Shown: piece by piece, positions 46,103 through 56,529 of the stretch
Layout of the letters: every line of letters begins with the position of its first letter
Numbering within the stretch: position 1 is the stretch's first letter
Assembly: GCF_040548815.1 (NCBI RefSeq)
Contig: NZ_JBEPSM010000001.1
Span: 372,001 to 436,000 of the forward strand
Reading direction: 5' to 3'
Source: Kaistia defluvii
GTDB taxonomy: Bacteria; Pseudomonadota; Alphaproteobacteria; Rhizobiales; Kaistiaceae
DNA: 64,000 bases
Notes under the pieces: generated by a model
What the model was told of the DNA's origin: nothing
What the model saw: the letters and a program-made list of their open reading frames with translations, nothing else
Database searches by the model: none
Translations under genes and position numbers: made by a program

Positions 46103-48301
46103 ATGGACCAGAAGAATCCGGACGCCAAGGCAGCCCTGGCTGCCGTCAAGATCGAGGCGGACGAAGCGAACCGGCTGCGTCACAGCCCGGAACGCTTCAT
46201 AAATCGTGAGATTTCCTGGCTGGAGTTCAATCGCCGCGTTCTCGAGGAATCGGGCAACGCGCAGCATCCGCTGCTGGAGCGCCTGCGCTTCCTCTCGATC
46301 TCCGCCAACAATCTCGACGAGTTCTTCATGGTGCGCGTCGCCGGCCTTCGGGGCCAGCAGCGCGAAGGCGTCAGCATGACCAGCGATGACGGCCTGACGC
46401 CGAGCGAGCAGTTGATCAAGATCGCGGACGCCGTCGGCACGCTCGCCTCCGACCAGCAGAACCGCTGGGCGGAACTGCGCGGGGAACTGGCCATCGCCGG
46501 CATCATGCTGGTCGACCCCGTGGACCTCAAGGAGAGCGAGCGGAACTGGCTGGAAGGCTATTTCATGGACTCGGTCTTCCCGGTCCTGACGCCGCTCGCC
46601 ATCGATCCGGCCCACCCGTTCCCCTTCATCCCCAATCTCGGCTTCTCGCTGGTGCTGCAGCTGGTGCGCCCGGCGACAGGCAACCGCATGACGGCGCTGC
46701 TGCGCGTGCCGATGACGCTGGACCGCTTCATCAAGCTGCCCAGCTCCGAGCCCGGCATCGAGCGCTTCATCAGCCTGGAGCACGCCGTCCAGCTGTTCAC
46801 GGCGCGGCTGTTCCCGAGCTATACGATCGAGGGCGTCGGCGCCTTCCGCATCATCCGCGACTCCGACATCGAGGTCGAGGAAGAGGCCGAGGATCTCGTC
46901 CGCTTCTTCGAATCGGCCCTGAAGCGGCGCCGGCGCGGCTCCGTGATCCGGCTCGAGATTGAATCGGCCACGCCGGATGCGCTGCGCAACTTCGTGGCCG
47001 GCGCACTGGCCGTTCTGCCGGACGAGATCTTCCTCGTCGACGGCATGCTGGCGCTGAACGACCTTTCGCAGCTCGTCGGCGTCGATCGTCCCAACCTCAA
47101 GTTCCCGCCCTATCAGGCGCGGTTTCCCGAGCGCATCCGCGAGAATGGCGGCGATTGCTTCGCGGCCATCCGCAAGAAGGATCTGATCGTCCACCATCCC
47201 TACGAGTCCTTCGACACGGTGGTGCAGTATCTGCGCCAGGCCGCGCTCGATCCGGACGTCGTCGCGATCAAGCAGACGCTTTATCGCACCTCGAAGGACA
47301 GCCCAATCGTCCGGGCGCTGCAGGAAGCGGCCGAGGCCGGCAAGTCGGTGACGGCGCTTGTCGAATTGAAGGCGCGCTTCGACGAGGAGGCCAACATCAA
47401 GTGGGCCCGCGATCTCGAACGCGCGGGCGTGCAGGTCGTCTACGGCTTCATCGAACTGAAGACCCACGCCAAGCTGTCCCTGGTGGTTCGCCGCGAGGGC
47501 GGGGCGCTGGTCAGCTACGTCCATATCGGCACCGGCAACTATCATCCGGTCACCGCGCGTGTTTACACGGACCTGTCCTATTTCTCGGACGATCCGGCGA
47601 TCGCCCGCGATGTGGCCCGGCTCTTCAACTACATTACCGGCTACACCGAGCCGGTCGAGATCGAGCGGCTTTCGACGTCGCCGCATTTCCTGCGCAAGCG
47701 GATCCTCGACCTGATCTATGCCGAGATCGACCATGTGAAGGCCGGCCGGCCGGGCGCGATCTGGATGAAGATGAATTCGCTCGTCGATCCGCAGATCATC
47801 GACGCGCTCTATGATGCCAGCCGGGCAGGGGTCGAAATCGATCTCGTCATCCGCGGCATCTGCTGCCTGCGGCCCGGCGTGCCGGGTCTTTCAGACCGTA
47901 TCCGGGCCAAATCGATCGTCGGCCGCTTCCTGGAGCATGCCCGCATTCTCTGCTTCGGCAATGGCCACGGGTTGCCCTCGCCGGAAGCGATCGTTTATAT
48001 CGGTTCAGCCGACCTGATGCCGCGGAACCTCGATCGTCGTGTTGAAGCGATGATCCCGATGCTGAATCCGACCGTGCACGAACAGGTGCTCGATCAGATC
48101 ATGGTCGCAAACCTGAAGGACAACCAGCAGAGTTGGGAGATCCAGCCTGACGGGACGTCCCGACGGATCGTGCCGCGCAAGGGCGAAGAAGTCTTCAACG
48201 CCCATCAGTATTTCATGACAAACCCGAGTCTATCTGGCCGTGGCAAATCGCTCAAAAACAGCTCCCCTCGGTCAATCGGAAACCGGCCTGCCAAATCCTG
48301 A
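46103..48301 (+). CDS. ppk1: Polyphosphate kinase 1
   Basis: PPK1 polymerises the gamma phosphate of ATP into inorganic polyphosphate. The 732-residue protein has all four domains: N-terminal ([13 protein letters not shown]), head, and the C1/C2 catalytic domains. The autophosphorylated histidine is H455 in [11 protein letters not shown], and [13 protein letters not shown] and [10 protein letters not shown] are intact. The last 20 residues are encoded inside the 62-bp overlap with ppx and are low-complexity (Ser/Arg/Lys). Confidence 0.97.
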   Translation: MDQKNPDAKAALAAVKIEADEANRLRHSPERFINREISWLEFNRRVLEESGNAQHPLLERLRFLSISANNLDEFFMVRVAGLRGQQREGVSMTSDDGLTPSEQLIKIADAVGTLASDQQNRWAELRGELAIAGIMLVDPVDLKESERNWLEGYFMDSVFPVLTPLAIDPAHPFPFIPNLGFSLVLQLVRPATGNRMTALLRVPMTLDRFIKLPSSEPGIERFISLEHAVQLFTARLFPSYTIEGVGAFRIIRDSDIEVEEEAEDLVRFFESALKRRRRGSVIRLEIESATPDALRNFVAGALAVLPDEIFLVDGMLALNDLSQLVGVDRPNLKFPPYQARFPERIRENGGDCFAAIRKKDLIVHHPYESFDTVVQYLRQAALDPDVVAIKQTLYRTSKDSPIVRALQEAAEAGKSVTALVELKARFDEEANIKWARDLERAGVQVVYGFIELKTHAKLSLVVRREGGALVSYVHIGTGNYHPVTARVYTDLSYFSDDPAIARDVARLFNYITGYTEPVEIERLSTSPHFLRKRILDLIYAEIDHVKAGRPGAIWMKMNSLVDPQIIDALYDASRAGVEIDLVIRGICCLRPGVPGLSDRIRAKSIVGRFLEHARILCFGNGHGLPSPEAIVYIGSADLMPRNLDRRVEAMIPMLNPTVHEQVLDQIMVANLKDNQQSWEIQPDGTSRRIVPRKGEEVFNAHQYFMTNPSLSGRGKSLKNSSPRSIGNRPAKS

Positions 48302-49850
48302 AGCAGATACCAGCGCGGGGGGAACCCTGCCGACGCATGAGTATGCGCCGGGGCGGCTGAATGGCAGCGGTCCCGTCGCGATCATCGACATTGGTTCCAA
48401 CTCGGTGCGTCTCGTCGTTTACGAACGCATGAGCCGCACGCCGATGCCCCTTTTCAACGAAAAGGAGCTGGCCGGCCTCGGTCGCGGCATCGCCGCCACC
48501 GGTCGCCTGAACGATCAGGCCGTCGAGGCCTCGCTGGCGGCCATCCGCCGTTTCATGGCGCTTTGCGAGCAGATGCACGTCAAGGCGGTGCATGTCCTGG
48601 CGACCGCCGCCGCGCGCGAGGCCTCCAACGGCCCCGATTTCCTGGCGCAGGTTGAGTCCATCACCGGCGCGGACGTCGCCTTGCTCAGCGGCCCGGAAGA
48701 AGCGCGTCTGTCGGCCATGGGCGTGCTCTCGGGCATCCATGACCCGGACGGCGTTGCCGGCGATCTCGGCGGCGGCAGCCTCGAAGTGGTCGACATACGC
48801 GGCCGTGAAGTCGGCATCGGCGAGACCTTCCCGCTGGGTGGCCTGCGGCTTGAGGAAGTGTCCGAAAAGACGCTGAAAAAGGCCGAGAAGATCGCCATCG
48901 ACGCCTTGGCCAATTCGTCCGTTCTGGCCAAGGGCGAGGGCCGGCCCTTCTACGCGATCGGTGGTACATGGCGATCGCTCGCCCGGCTGCACATGCGCCA
49001 GAAGGGCTATCCGCTTCACATCATGCATGAATATGCGATCCCGGCTGAGGAGGCGCTCGACTTCTGCCGCATGGTCGCCCGCCGCGATGCCGAATCGCTC
49101 GATTCGATCGAAGCGGTTTCGAAGAGCCGGCGCCTGCTGTTGCCCTATGGCGCAATCGTGCTGGAGCAGGTGATCCGCGCGATGAAGCCGTCGATGATCA
49201 TCCTGTCGGCGCTCGGCGTCCGTGAGGGCCTGCTCTACGATCTGCTCGACAAAGAGACCCAGATGGCCGATCCGCTGATCGAGGCGGCCGAGGAACTGGC
49301 TCTGCTTCGTTCCCGCTCGCCCGGCCATGTGCGCGAGCTCGGCCCCTGGACTGGCCAGGCCCTGGCCGCGATCGGTATCGAGGAGACGGCCGAGGAGGTT
49401 CGCCTGCGCACGGCGGCTTGCCTGATGGCCGATATCGGCTGGCGTGCCCATCCCGATTATCGCGGCGAACAGAGTCTCAATCTGATCGCGCATGGCTCCT
49501 TCGTCGGCATCGACCATCCCGGCCGCGCCTACCTGGCCCTGGCGAACTACTACCGCCATGAGGGACTGGTCGACGAGCACATCTCCTCGCGCATCCGCGA
49601 ACTGGCGACGACCCGCCTGCTGGAGCGGGCGCGGGCGCTGGGCGCAGCGCTGCGCGTCGCCTATCTCGTCTCGGGCGCCATGGCGGGCGTCATCTCGCGC
49701 ACGCGCATCGAGGCGCGCGGCGACCAGCTGACGCTCGTCCTGCCGCCGGACCGCGCCATGCTGGCCGGCAGCCGCCTGCAGCGGCGCGTCGCGCAGCTGG
49801 CGAAGCTGGGCGCGATGAAGCCGGCTATCGTCGTCGAAGAAATCGTCTGA
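48240..49850 (+). CDS. ppx: Exopolyphosphatase (Ppx/GppA family)
   Basis: Ppx removes terminal phosphate from polyphosphate; relatives hydrolyse pppGpp. The 536-residue protein has the ASKHA phosphate-1 motif [16 protein letters not shown] (about residues 47-62) and the phosphate-2 motif [11 protein letters not shown], then a C-terminal HD-like extension. The only workable start is a GTG at 48240, which places 62 bp inside ppk in another frame. The two antagonistic enzymes of polyphosphate metabolism are thus translationally linked. Confidence 0.95.
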   Translation: MANRSKTAPLGQSETGLPNPEADTSAGGTLPTHEYAPGRLNGSGPVAIIDIGSNSVRLVVYERMSRTPMPLFNEKELAGLGRGIAATGRLNDQAVEASLAAIRRFMALCEQMHVKAVHVLATAAAREASNGPDFLAQVESITGADVALLSGPEEARLSAMGVLSGIHDPDGVAGDLGGGSLEVVDIRGREVGIGETFPLGGLRLEEVSEKTLKKAEKIAIDALANSSVLAKGEGRPFYAIGGTWRSLARLHMRQKGYPLHIMHEYAIPAEEALDFCRMVARRDAESLDSIEAVSKSRRLLLPYGAIVLEQVIRAMKPSMIILSALGVREGLLYDLLDKETQMADPLIEAAEELALLRSRSPGHVRELGPWTGQALAAIGIEETAEEVRLRTAACLMADIGWRAHPDYRGEQSLNLIAHGSFVGIDHPGRAYLALANYYRHEGLVDEHISSRIRELATTRLLERARALGAALRVAYLVSGAMAGVISRTRIEARGDQLTLVLPPDRAMLAGSRLQRRVAQLAKLGAMKPAIVVEEIV

Positions 49851-49874
49851 GCGCCTCAGCGGGCGCGTAAAAAG

Positions 49875-49904
49875 AAAGCGCCGACGGCGAGCCGTCGGCG
49901 CTTT
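49875..49904. terminator. Bidirectional terminator between ppx and rnd
   Basis: A perfect 14-bp stem (AAAGCGCCGACGGC / GCCGTCGGCGCTTT, two-base loop) with A/T-flanked ends sits in the 82-bp gap between convergent ppx and rnd. Confidence 0.8.
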
Positions 49905-49932
49905 GAATAGTCCGAACCCTTAGGGATGCCGT

Positions 49933-51111
49933 TCAGGCGGCCTCGATGGCCGGCTTGGGTGCGTCGCTCACGATCGTCACGCGGCGGCCGTCGAGACGCA
50001 GCGAGATATCGCCGCGCTTCAGCTTGAGCGCCTGCTCGCCGAACAGTTCGCGGCGCCAGCCATGCAGCGGCGGGACGTCGGCATTGTTGTCGCCGGCAAT
50101 GGCTTCCAGATCGTCCACCGTGGCGATCACCCGCGCCGCGACGCCGTGCTCCTCGCTCGTCATCTTCAGCAGGACCTTCAGCAGGTCGACGGCCGCGCCA
50201 TTGCCATCCGAGGCCGGCTTGACCTTGGGAACCTTGGGCAGCTTGTCCTTGGGGAGGTCGACGGCCTTCTTGACGGCGGCGAGGATGTCCTCGGCCGTGC
50301 GCGAACGCTCGAAGCCCCGGGGAATGGTGCGAAGGCGCGCCAGGGCCTCGGCGGTGGTGGGATGCTGCTCGGCGATCTCGTAGATCGCGTCGTCCTTGAG
50401 GATGCGGCCGCGCGGCACGTCGCGGGCCTGCGCCTCGCGCTCGCGCCAGGCGGCGACTTCCATCAGCACGGCCAGTTGCAGCGGTTTCTTGATGCGCATC
50501 TTGAGGCGCTTCCAGACATTGGCCGGATCCACCTGGTAGGTGTCGACCGAGGTCAGGACGTTCATTTCCTCCGCAACCCAGTCGTTGCGGTTTTCCTTGT
50601 CGAGCTTTTCCTTCAGCGCCCTGTAGACATCGCGCAGATGGGTGACGTCGGCGATGGCATACTCGACCTGCTGCGGCGTGAGCGGACGGCGGCTCCAGTC
50701 GGTGAAGCGCGACGACTTGTCGATCGGGTGGCCGGTGATGCGCCCGACGAGCTGGTCATAGCTGATCGATTCGCCGAAGCCGCACACCATGGCGGCGACC
50801 TGCGTATCGAAGATCGGATGCGGGAGGATGCCGCCCAGATGCCAGACGATTTCGATGTCCTGCCGCGCGGCGTGGAAAACCTTCACCACGGCCTCGTTCG
50901 CCATCAGGGCGAAGAAGGGGGCGAGATCCAGGCCGGGAGCTTCGGCGTCGATGACCACCGCTTCGTCCGTGCTTGCAATCTGGATGATGCAGAGCTTCGG
51001 CCAATAGGTGGTCTCGCGCATGAACTCCGTGTCGACGGTGACAAATTCGAACTTCGCGAGGCGATCGCAGGCAGCGGCGAGGGCTTCTGTTGTCGTAATG
51101 ATATCGGTCAT
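49933..51111 (-). CDS. rnd: Ribonuclease D
   Basis: RNase D is a 3'-5' exonuclease for tRNA 3'-end maturation. The 392-residue protein has the DEDDy active site: VTVDTEFMRE (Exo I), a second Asp in FHAARQDIEIVW, and YAIADVTHL (Exo III with Tyr and Asp). HRDC domains follow at about residues 210-290 and in the C-terminal half. ATG at 51111 is used; the open extension to 51243 is not conserved. It diverges from aspS. Confidence 0.94.
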   Translation of the reverse strand: MTDIITTTEALAAACDRLAKFEFVTVDTEFMRETTYWPKLCIIQIASTDEAVVIDAEAPGLDLAPFFALMANEAVVKVFHAARQDIEIVWHLGGILPHPIFDTQVAAMVCGFGESISYDQLVGRITGHPIDKSSRFTDWSRRPLTPQQVEYAIADVTHLRDVYRALKEKLDKENRNDWVAEEMNVLTSVDTYQVDPANVWKRLKMRIKKPLQLAVLMEVAAWREREAQARDVPRGRILKDDAIYEIAEQHPTTAEALARLRTIPRGFERSRTAEDILAAVKKAVDLPKDKLPKVPKVKPASDGNGAAVDLLKVLLKMTSEEHGVAARVIATVDDLEAIAGDNNADVPPLHGWRRELFGEQALKLKRGDISLRLDGRRVTIVSDAPKPAIEAA

Positions 51112-51552
51112 GAAGCTTCTAATAGCGCAGGCCGGGCGGCTTGTCGCGGGGGGAGGTGCGCTTCCCAAATGGAGAGAGCCCAGGCTCCGGCGACGCGGGC
51201 GCCAGGAGAAAGCGCCGCTCGCATCGACTTCGGGCCTGGGCAATCCAATATCCCGCCATGGCGCGCGACGACTAGTACGTCGCGTGCCAACCGATGGGGC
51301 CGGAGTACATCCGTCCTGACCCGATCGTTCGAACTGCAGCGCCTTTCAGCGCGCGGTCCGTTTCAGTGGCTGGGATGAGAGTTAGATAGGCGACTCTTTC
51401 GGGATTACAAGGGAAGGGCGCGCGCCGGGCCCCGGTTCTTGACAAAGCGGGACCCACATGCGCTTTTCCGCGCGCGTATGCGATATTCCCTCCGCTTCCG
51501 GGGGCTTGTCCGTTCGCCCTGTCGACGCCAGACCAAACCGGATTCCAGCACC
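51112..51552. promoter_or_regulatory. Divergent intergenic region rnd / aspS
   Basis: This 441-bp gap is the longest without an accepted gene. A perfect TTGACA at 51439-51444 points toward aspS; the -10 at 17-18 bp spacing (GCTTTT/CTTTTC near 51462) is weak. Open frames reading through from either side show no conserved sequence. I see no RNA gene or T-box-like fold. Confidence 0.4.
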
Positions 51553-53334
51553 ATGCACCGCTATCGCACCCATACCTGCGGACAACTCCGCGAGACCCAT
51601 GCGGGCGAGACCGTCCGTCTCTCGGGCTGGGTTCATCGCGTGCGAGATCATGGCGGCCTGCTGTTCATCGATCTGCGCGACCATTATGGCCTGACGCAGA
51701 TCGTCTGCGATCCCGACTCGCCCGCCTTCAAGGTGGCTGAAGCCGTTCGCTCCGAGTGGTGCATTAAGATCGACGGCATCGTGAAGAAGCGCACGGCCGA
51801 GACGGTCAACGCCAACCTGTCGACCGGCCATATCGAAGTGTTCGCGCAGGACATCGAGGTCCTGGGGGTCGCCAAGGAATTGCCGCTGCCGGTGTTCGGC
51901 GAGCCGGAATATCCCGAGGATATCCGCCTCAAGTACCGCTTTCTCGACCTTCGCCGCGAGACGCTGCACGCCAACATCGTCAAGCGCACCCAGATCATCG
52001 CGACCATGCGCGAGCGCATGACCGAGATCGGTTTTCACGAATATACGACGCCGATCCTGACCGCGTCGTCGCCCGAAGGCGCGCGCGACTTCCTCGTGCC
52101 GTCGCGCATCCATCCCGGCAAGTTCTACGCGCTCCCCCAGGCGCCGCAGCAGTTCAAGCAGCTGCTGATGATGGCCGGCTTCGACCGCTACTTCCAGATC
52201 GCGCCCTGCTTCCGCGACGAGGATCCGCGCGCCGATCGCCTGCCGGGCGAATTCTACCAGCTCGACCTTGAGATGAGCTTCGTCACCCAGGAAGACGTCT
52301 GGAACACGATGGAGCCGGTGCTGCGCGGCATCTTCGAGAAGTTCGCCGACGGCAAGCCCGTCAGCCAGAAGTTCCGCCGCATTCCCTATGACACGGCGAT
52401 CCGCACCTATGGCTCGGACAAGCCCGACCTGCGCAACCCGATCGAGATGCAGGCGGTCACCGAGCATTTCGCCGGTTCCGGCTTCAAGGTATTCGCGCGC
52501 ATGATCGAGGCGGATCCCAAGGCCGAGGTCTGGGCGATCCCGGCCAAGACCGGCGGTAGCCGAGCCTTCTGCGACCGGATGAACTCGTGGGCGCAGCAGC
52601 AGGGCCAGCCGGGCCTCGGCTACATCTTCTGGCGCACCGAGAACGGCGCGCTCGAGGGGGCCGGTCCCGTCGCCAAGAACATCGGTCCGGAGCGCACCGA
52701 GGCCGTCCGCCAGCAGCTCGGCCTCGATGATGGCGACGCCGTGTTCTTCGTCGCCGGCGATCCCGCGAAGTTCTACAAGTTCGCCGGCGATGCGCGCACG
52801 CGCGTCGGCACCGATCTGAACCTCGTCGACAAGGACCGGTTCGAGCTCTGCTGGATCGTCGATTTCCCGTTCTACGAATGGGACGAGGAGACGAAGACGC
52901 TCGATTTCGCGCATAACCCCTTCTCGATGCCGCAGGGCGGCATCGAGGCGCTCAACAACCAGGATCCGCTGACGATCAAGGCGTATCAGTATGACGCCGT
53001 CTGCAACGGCTTCGAGATTGCCTCGGGTTCGATCCGAAACCAGCTGCCGGAGACGATGGTCAAGGCGTTCGAGCTGGTCGGCCGGTCGCGTGAGGATGTC
53101 GAGCGCGATTTCGGCGGTCTCTACCGCGCGTTCCAGTACGGCGCGCCGCCGCATGGCGGCATGGCTGCCGGCGTCGACCGCATCGTCATGCTGCTCTGCG
53201 GTGCGCAGAACCTGCGCGAGATCACGCTGTTCCCGATGAACCAGCAGGCGGAAGACCTGCTGATGGGCGCACCGAGCGATCCGACGCCGAAGGCGCTGCG
53301 CGAGCTGCACATCCGCCTGAACCTGCCGGCCTGA
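51553..53334 (+). CDS. aspS: Aspartyl-tRNA synthetase (probably Asp/Asn non-discriminating)
   Basis: AspRS charges tRNA-Asp and, in non-discriminating forms, tRNA-Asn. The 593-residue class II enzyme has the OB anticodon domain ([19 protein letters not shown]), motif 2 [11 protein letters not shown], the bacterial GAD insertion and motif 3 GVDRIVMLL. His33 (RDHGG) corresponds to the histidine reported to mark non-discriminating bacterial AspRS, where E. coli has leucine (RDLGS). It would then depend on GatCAB amidotransferase, not seen here. The ATG at 51553 is the conserved start. An initiator tRNA unit follows. Confidence 0.95.
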   Translation: MHRYRTHTCGQLRETHAGETVRLSGWVHRVRDHGGLLFIDLRDHYGLTQIVCDPDSPAFKVAEAVRSEWCIKIDGIVKKRTAETVNANLSTGHIEVFAQDIEVLGVAKELPLPVFGEPEYPEDIRLKYRFLDLRRETLHANIVKRTQIIATMRERMTEIGFHEYTTPILTASSPEGARDFLVPSRIHPGKFYALPQAPQQFKQLLMMAGFDRYFQIAPCFRDEDPRADRLPGEFYQLDLEMSFVTQEDVWNTMEPVLRGIFEKFADGKPVSQKFRRIPYDTAIRTYGSDKPDLRNPIEMQAVTEHFAGSGFKVFARMIEADPKAEVWAIPAKTGGSRAFCDRMNSWAQQQGQPGLGYIFWRTENGALEGAGPVAKNIGPERTEAVRQQLGLDDGDAVFFVAGDPAKFYKFAGDARTRVGTDLNLVDKDRFELCWIVDFPFYEWDEETKTLDFAHNPFSMPQGGIEALNNQDPLTIKAYQYDAVCNGFEIASGSIRNQLPETMVKAFELVGRSREDVERDFGGLYRAFQYGAPPHGGMAAGVDRIVMLLCGAQNLREITLFPMNQQAEDLLMGAPSDPTPKALRELHIRLNLPA

Positions 53335-53390
53335 TCGGCAGGAGGCACCGGCGAGCCTGTGGACGACGGCGAATAGTTGTTTAGCCGGGG

Positions 53391-53419
53391 TTCACAAGCG
53401 AGGGGTGTCCGTCTATATC
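53391..53419 (+). promoter_or_regulatory. Promoter of the first initiator tRNA gene
   Basis: TTCACA at 53391-53396 and TATATC at 53414-53419 are separated by 17 bp. The -10 and the 17 bases after it are identical in the second copy at 61565, which supports real promoter function. Confidence 0.65.
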
Positions 53420-53453
53420 ACCACTGCGCGACGACATCAGTCGCCGCGCTTGA

Positions 53454-53530
<77 letters not shown>

Positions 53531-53536
53531 GCCTAC

Positions 53537-53572
53537 AAAGAACCCGCCTTAACCGGCGGGTTCTTTCGTTTT
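53537..53572. terminator. Terminator after tRNA-fMet copy 1
   Basis: A 12-bp stem (AAAGAACCCGCC / GGCGGGTTCTTT) with a six-base loop is followed by CGTTTT. It also separates the tRNA from the convergent secreted-protein gene. Confidence 0.85.
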
Positions 53573-53603
53573 GGAGGGTTGTCGGCCAGGCCTTCTTGTC
53601 GGG

Positions 53604-54689
53604 TCAGTCGCCCGGGCAGATCAGCTTCACCTTGACCGTCTCCGTGCCGCTCGCCGACAGGCCACCCTGGGCCAGGACCTTCGCGAAATCCATGCTTTTG
53701 ACGTCGCGGGACATCGTAGATTCCGTCCGCACTTCCTGGTCCGCGAAATAGGAGCCGCCGCTTAATTCGCCCTGCGGCCGCATCGACATGCCGTGGCCGC
53801 CGCGGCACTGGACCTTTACATCGCCCGGCGCGCTGGTCGTCTTGCCCTTCAGCGCCATGGTCAGGCCGTCCGTCTCCAGGGTGAGGTTGACCTTGGTATT
53901 GAGCTGACCCGAAGAGGTGCAGGTCATGCCGGCCAGGCGCATCTTGCCGATCCGGCCGACCTGGACGCCCTTGCCGTCCAGCGTCCATTGATCGGAGCCG
54001 GGCGAACTCTTGCCTTTCAGCTCGATGGGGCCGGTCTGGTAGAGATAGGTGACGTCGAACTGCGGTCCCTGGATACGCGGCTCCAGCCGCGCTTCGACGG
54101 TCATTTCGCCTTCGTCGAGCACCTTCTTGAGCAGCGCGCGGAGAGCGGCGACCTGCTCGGTGTAGCGCACGACCTCCTCGGCCGCCATCTTGCTCGGCAG
54201 GCGCTTCCAGTATTCGCTGGCGCCCGCCGCCCGGCACTCGGCCCCGTGCGCGTTCTCATGCGCGAGGTTGATATCCGCCAGTTCCTTGCACTGGGAGCCG
54301 GATTTCAGCGCTTCGAGATCCGATGCCGATTGTTCGCAGGTTCCAAATGGCATCTTGACGTTGCTGGGGCCGGTGTAGCCCTTGACCTGCGGGTGGGGCA
54401 GGGTGAAGCCGGCCAGGATCCGCGTGCGTTCCCGGATCGAGCGATCGTAGATGTTGACGTCGGAATCGGGATGGGTCGGCGTCTTCTTGGCCTCGATCAG
54501 AGGCGCTTCGATTGTCTCGAGCTGGTCGCGGATCTTCTGCTGGATCTTGAGCAGGGCTTCCGCGTTCCTGAGTTCCTGCTGGATGCTCTCGAGATGGCGG
54601 CAGGAACAGGCCGCCCCATCGGCGAGCGCTGCCGGAACCGGAACAATCGCGGCGAGAAGGGATGACATGGCGATCAGACGCTTCAGCAT
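53604..54689 (-). CDS. Secreted protein with HExxH motif, unknown function
   Basis: I do not recognise this 361-residue protein. It has a signal peptide (about residues 1-23), an ACSC cysteine pair at C28/C30 and a predicted coiled coil (about 33-68). A zinc-protease-like helix H144-E-N-A-H148 follows in LAHENAHGAEC, then another helix pair (about 160-192). The C-terminal half (about 195-361) is probably all-beta with paired cysteines and ends LICPGD. The HExxH suggests a metallopeptidase, but no third ligand is certain. The ATG at 54689 has AGGAAA upstream. Confidence 0.7.
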   Translation of the reverse strand: MLKRLIAMSSLLAAIVPVPAALADGAACSCRHLESIQQELRNAEALLKIQQKIRDQLETIEAPLIEAKKTPTHPDSDVNIYDRSIRERTRILAGFTLPHPQVKGYTGPSNVKMPFGTCEQSASDLEALKSGSQCKELADINLAHENAHGAECRAAGASEYWKRLPSKMAAEEVVRYTEQVAALRALLKKVLDEGEMTVEARLEPRIQGPQFDVTYLYQTGPIELKGKSSPGSDQWTLDGKGVQVGRIGKMRLAGMTCTSSGQLNTKVNLTLETDGLTMALKGKTTSAPGDVKVQCRGGHGMSMRPQGELSGGSYFADQEVRTESTMSRDVKSMDFAKVLAQGGLSASGTETVKVKLICPGD

Positions 54690-54771
54690 GAACGCTTTCC
54701 TGTTGCTGGTGACAGCCATGCCTAGGGACGCGGATCGGCGCGATCAAAGCCGATCGATTGCAATTTGAGGC

Positions 54772-55272
54772 CTATTCGCCAGCGCTCGCGCGAGCCGGGT
54801 CATAGACGTAGCCATGCCGGCGGGCGATTTCCTTGCGCGCCTGCAGGAAGATCCGGCCGATCTCGAACAGCCTTTGCGTCGGCATCAGCAGCAGGCGGCG
54901 GCGATCCTTCGGGTCTGGCGTGCGCACCAGCGTGCCGGAAGCGACCATGTCGTCGATGTGTCGGGTAATCGTAACGTCGCTGGTGAAGGCTTCGAAGTAG
55001 GTTGCCACCTGCTTGACGGTAAGGATCTCTCCCTGCAGCCATTTATGGCCGATCAGGGTGAAGATCATGTCGGCTTCGAAGATGCTCCGCCAAGGATGCT
55101 TGAGAAAACCCTGCTGGATCATCTGCCGGCGGAATTCGGCGCGGTATTCGAGCCATGAGACGTCCGAGGCCAGCAGCGCCCGCTGCTCCGGATCGAGAGC
55201 CACCTCCGCATGATCTTCGATCTCAAGGACGTCATTGGAGATGTCGCGGCGCGCGACCTCGCTCTTGTGCAT
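54772..55272 (-). CDS. Winged-helix (MarR-like) transcriptional regulator
   Basis: The 166-residue protein has a helical N-terminus and a winged-helix domain. The latter is visible as LTVKQVATYFEAFTSD, the recognition-like VTITRHIDDMVASGTL and the wing VRTPDPKDRRRLLLM, as in MarR-type proteins. Its ligand is unknown. It could regulate itself and the divergent doxX operon through the palindrome at 55396-55421. ATG at 55272 is chosen; a TTG at 55323 would extend it by 17 residues. Confidence 0.75.
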   Translation of the reverse strand: MHKSEVARRDISNDVLEIEDHAEVALDPEQRALLASDVSWLEYRAEFRRQMIQQGFLKHPWRSIFEADMIFTLIGHKWLQGEILTVKQVATYFEAFTSDVTITRHIDDMVASGTLVRTPDPKDRRRLLLMPTQRLFEIGRIFLQARKEIARRHGYVYDPARASAGE

Positions 55273-55617
55273 GGGTTTGGATTCCGACCGCGGGAACAGG
55301 ACCACTCTGTGTTTCAACCACAAGGCATTGCCACGTCCCGGCGCACTTCGCTGCGACCGAGGTCACACCTGGCCGCCTTCGGCGATCGAGCAGGAAATTA
55401 GCCGAAGAATTGTAGCTAATTGGCCCTTCGATGCCGCGATCCGGTTCGCTATTGCTCGACGAGGCCAGCCCTTTCGAGGCCGGCCAATAGGGCGCGACGC
55501 TATCGGCGCCCAACCTCCCGGGGCAATCGGGGGCCGGACATAACCAGGTTTTTTCCTTCGGACGCACCTGCATCCGTCGCCGGCGGAGCTTTGTCCGCGG
55601 CCGACCGGGGCAAGGGC
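55273..55617. promoter_or_regulatory. Divergent regulator / doxX control region
   Basis: This 345-bp gap holds a perfect 7-bp inverted repeat AATTAGC / GCTAATT at 55396-55402 and 55415-55421, in a short AT-rich island within GC-rich DNA. The spacing of arm centres is 19 bp, about two helical turns, which suits a dimeric winged-helix regulator. Operator function is inferred. Confidence 0.4.
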
Positions 55618-56118
55618 ATGGCAACGGACCAAAGCGAGACCACGATGAGCCTTGAAATATCGAATGAATCCGGCCCGGAGAACCCGGTCGCCTCGGCAGC
55701 GCGGTGGCTGGATACTCCGTCCGCCATCCTCCGCAGGCCCTGGGCAGGCTATGTCGCCCGTGCGCTGCTCACCTTCATGTTCTGGGCCAGCGGCCTCGCG
55801 AAGCTTCTGGACATGGATGCCGGCCTTGCCGAGATGCGGCATTTCGGGCTGGAGCCGGCGATGCTGTTCTACGTGGCAACCGTGGCGGTTCAACTCGGCG
55901 GTTCGCTGCTGGTCATCCTCAACCGCTGGACATGGCTGGGCGCCGGAGCCCTGGCGGTCTTCACCCTCCTGACGGTCCCGATCGCCCATAATTTCTGGGC
56001 GATGGAAGAGCCCCTGAAGACGCTGGAGTTCCATGTCGCCATGGAACACATCACCGTGGTCGGAGGGCTGCTGGTCGCGATCTACGCATCGACGCTTCGG
56101 AAAGGGGCGGCGGCATGA
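55618..56118 (+). CDS. DoxX family membrane protein
   Basis: The 166-residue protein has four hydrophobic helices and the DoxX-type start YVARALLTFMFWASGLAKLLD, then AEMRHFGLEPAMLF and IAHNFWAME. DoxX relatives are small quinone/oxidative-stress-associated membrane proteins without a fixed activity. Start at 55618 is likely, with 55645 as an alternative; upstream frame is non-conserved. It overlaps the next gene by 4 bp (ATGA). Confidence 0.85.
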   Translation: MATDQSETTMSLEISNESGPENPVASAARWLDTPSAILRRPWAGYVARALLTFMFWASGLAKLLDMDAGLAEMRHFGLEPAMLFYVATVAVQLGGSLLVILNRWTWLGAGALAVFTLLTVPIAHNFWAMEEPLKTLEFHVAMEHITVVGGLLVAIYASTLRKGAAA

Positions 56119-56483
56119 GCGCGCAATGGCTTCTCACCGCCGGTCTCTGCCTGTTCGCGGCCGGCTGCACCAGCGATGCGCGGATGAATGCCGTTCGCGC
56201 CGATCTGACCAGCCGGCAGGCCGCTGCCGAGGCTGCCGCCAGCCGTCCCGGTGGCACGGCGGAGGATCGGGAACGCGCCCGGGGCTATGCCTCCGCGCGA
56301 TCCTGCGTCGACCAGATTCAGGCCCATGGAAAGGCGGTTCAGGCGACGCACATGGCGACCACGGCCGCGATGGCGGCGGTCAGCTTCGCGGGGCCGGGCG
56401 GTGCGCTGGCGGCGCGCGCCATGGGGCCGGTGAGCGGCGCGGCAATGGCCAGCCAGGCGCCCTTCAGCGTCGCCTGTTATTAG
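56115..56483 (+). CDS. Small lipoprotein-like protein
   Basis: The 122-residue protein has an N-terminal hydrophobic signal ending in a lipobox-like AAGC (Cys18), a polar Ala/Arg-rich part, and a Gly/Ala-rich hydrophobic C-terminal segment (about 80-115) that could be a glycine-zipper. No domain is recognised. It is translationally coupled to doxX and followed 46 bp later by another small exported protein with a similar layout. Confidence 0.7.
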   Translation: MSAQWLLTAGLCLFAAGCTSDARMNAVRADLTSRQAAAEAAASRPGGTAEDRERARGYASARSCVDQIQAHGKAVQATHMATTAAMAAVSFAGPGGALAARAMGPVSGAAMASQAPFSVACY

Positions 56484-56529
56484 CCACCGGCCTTGGCCGC
56501 CCCCGTCTTCAAACCCAAAGGTCGCAATC

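Noticed and set aside
45947..47734. 595-codon minus-strand frame opposite ppk
   Set aside because: Antisense shadow of ppk with no conserved sequence.
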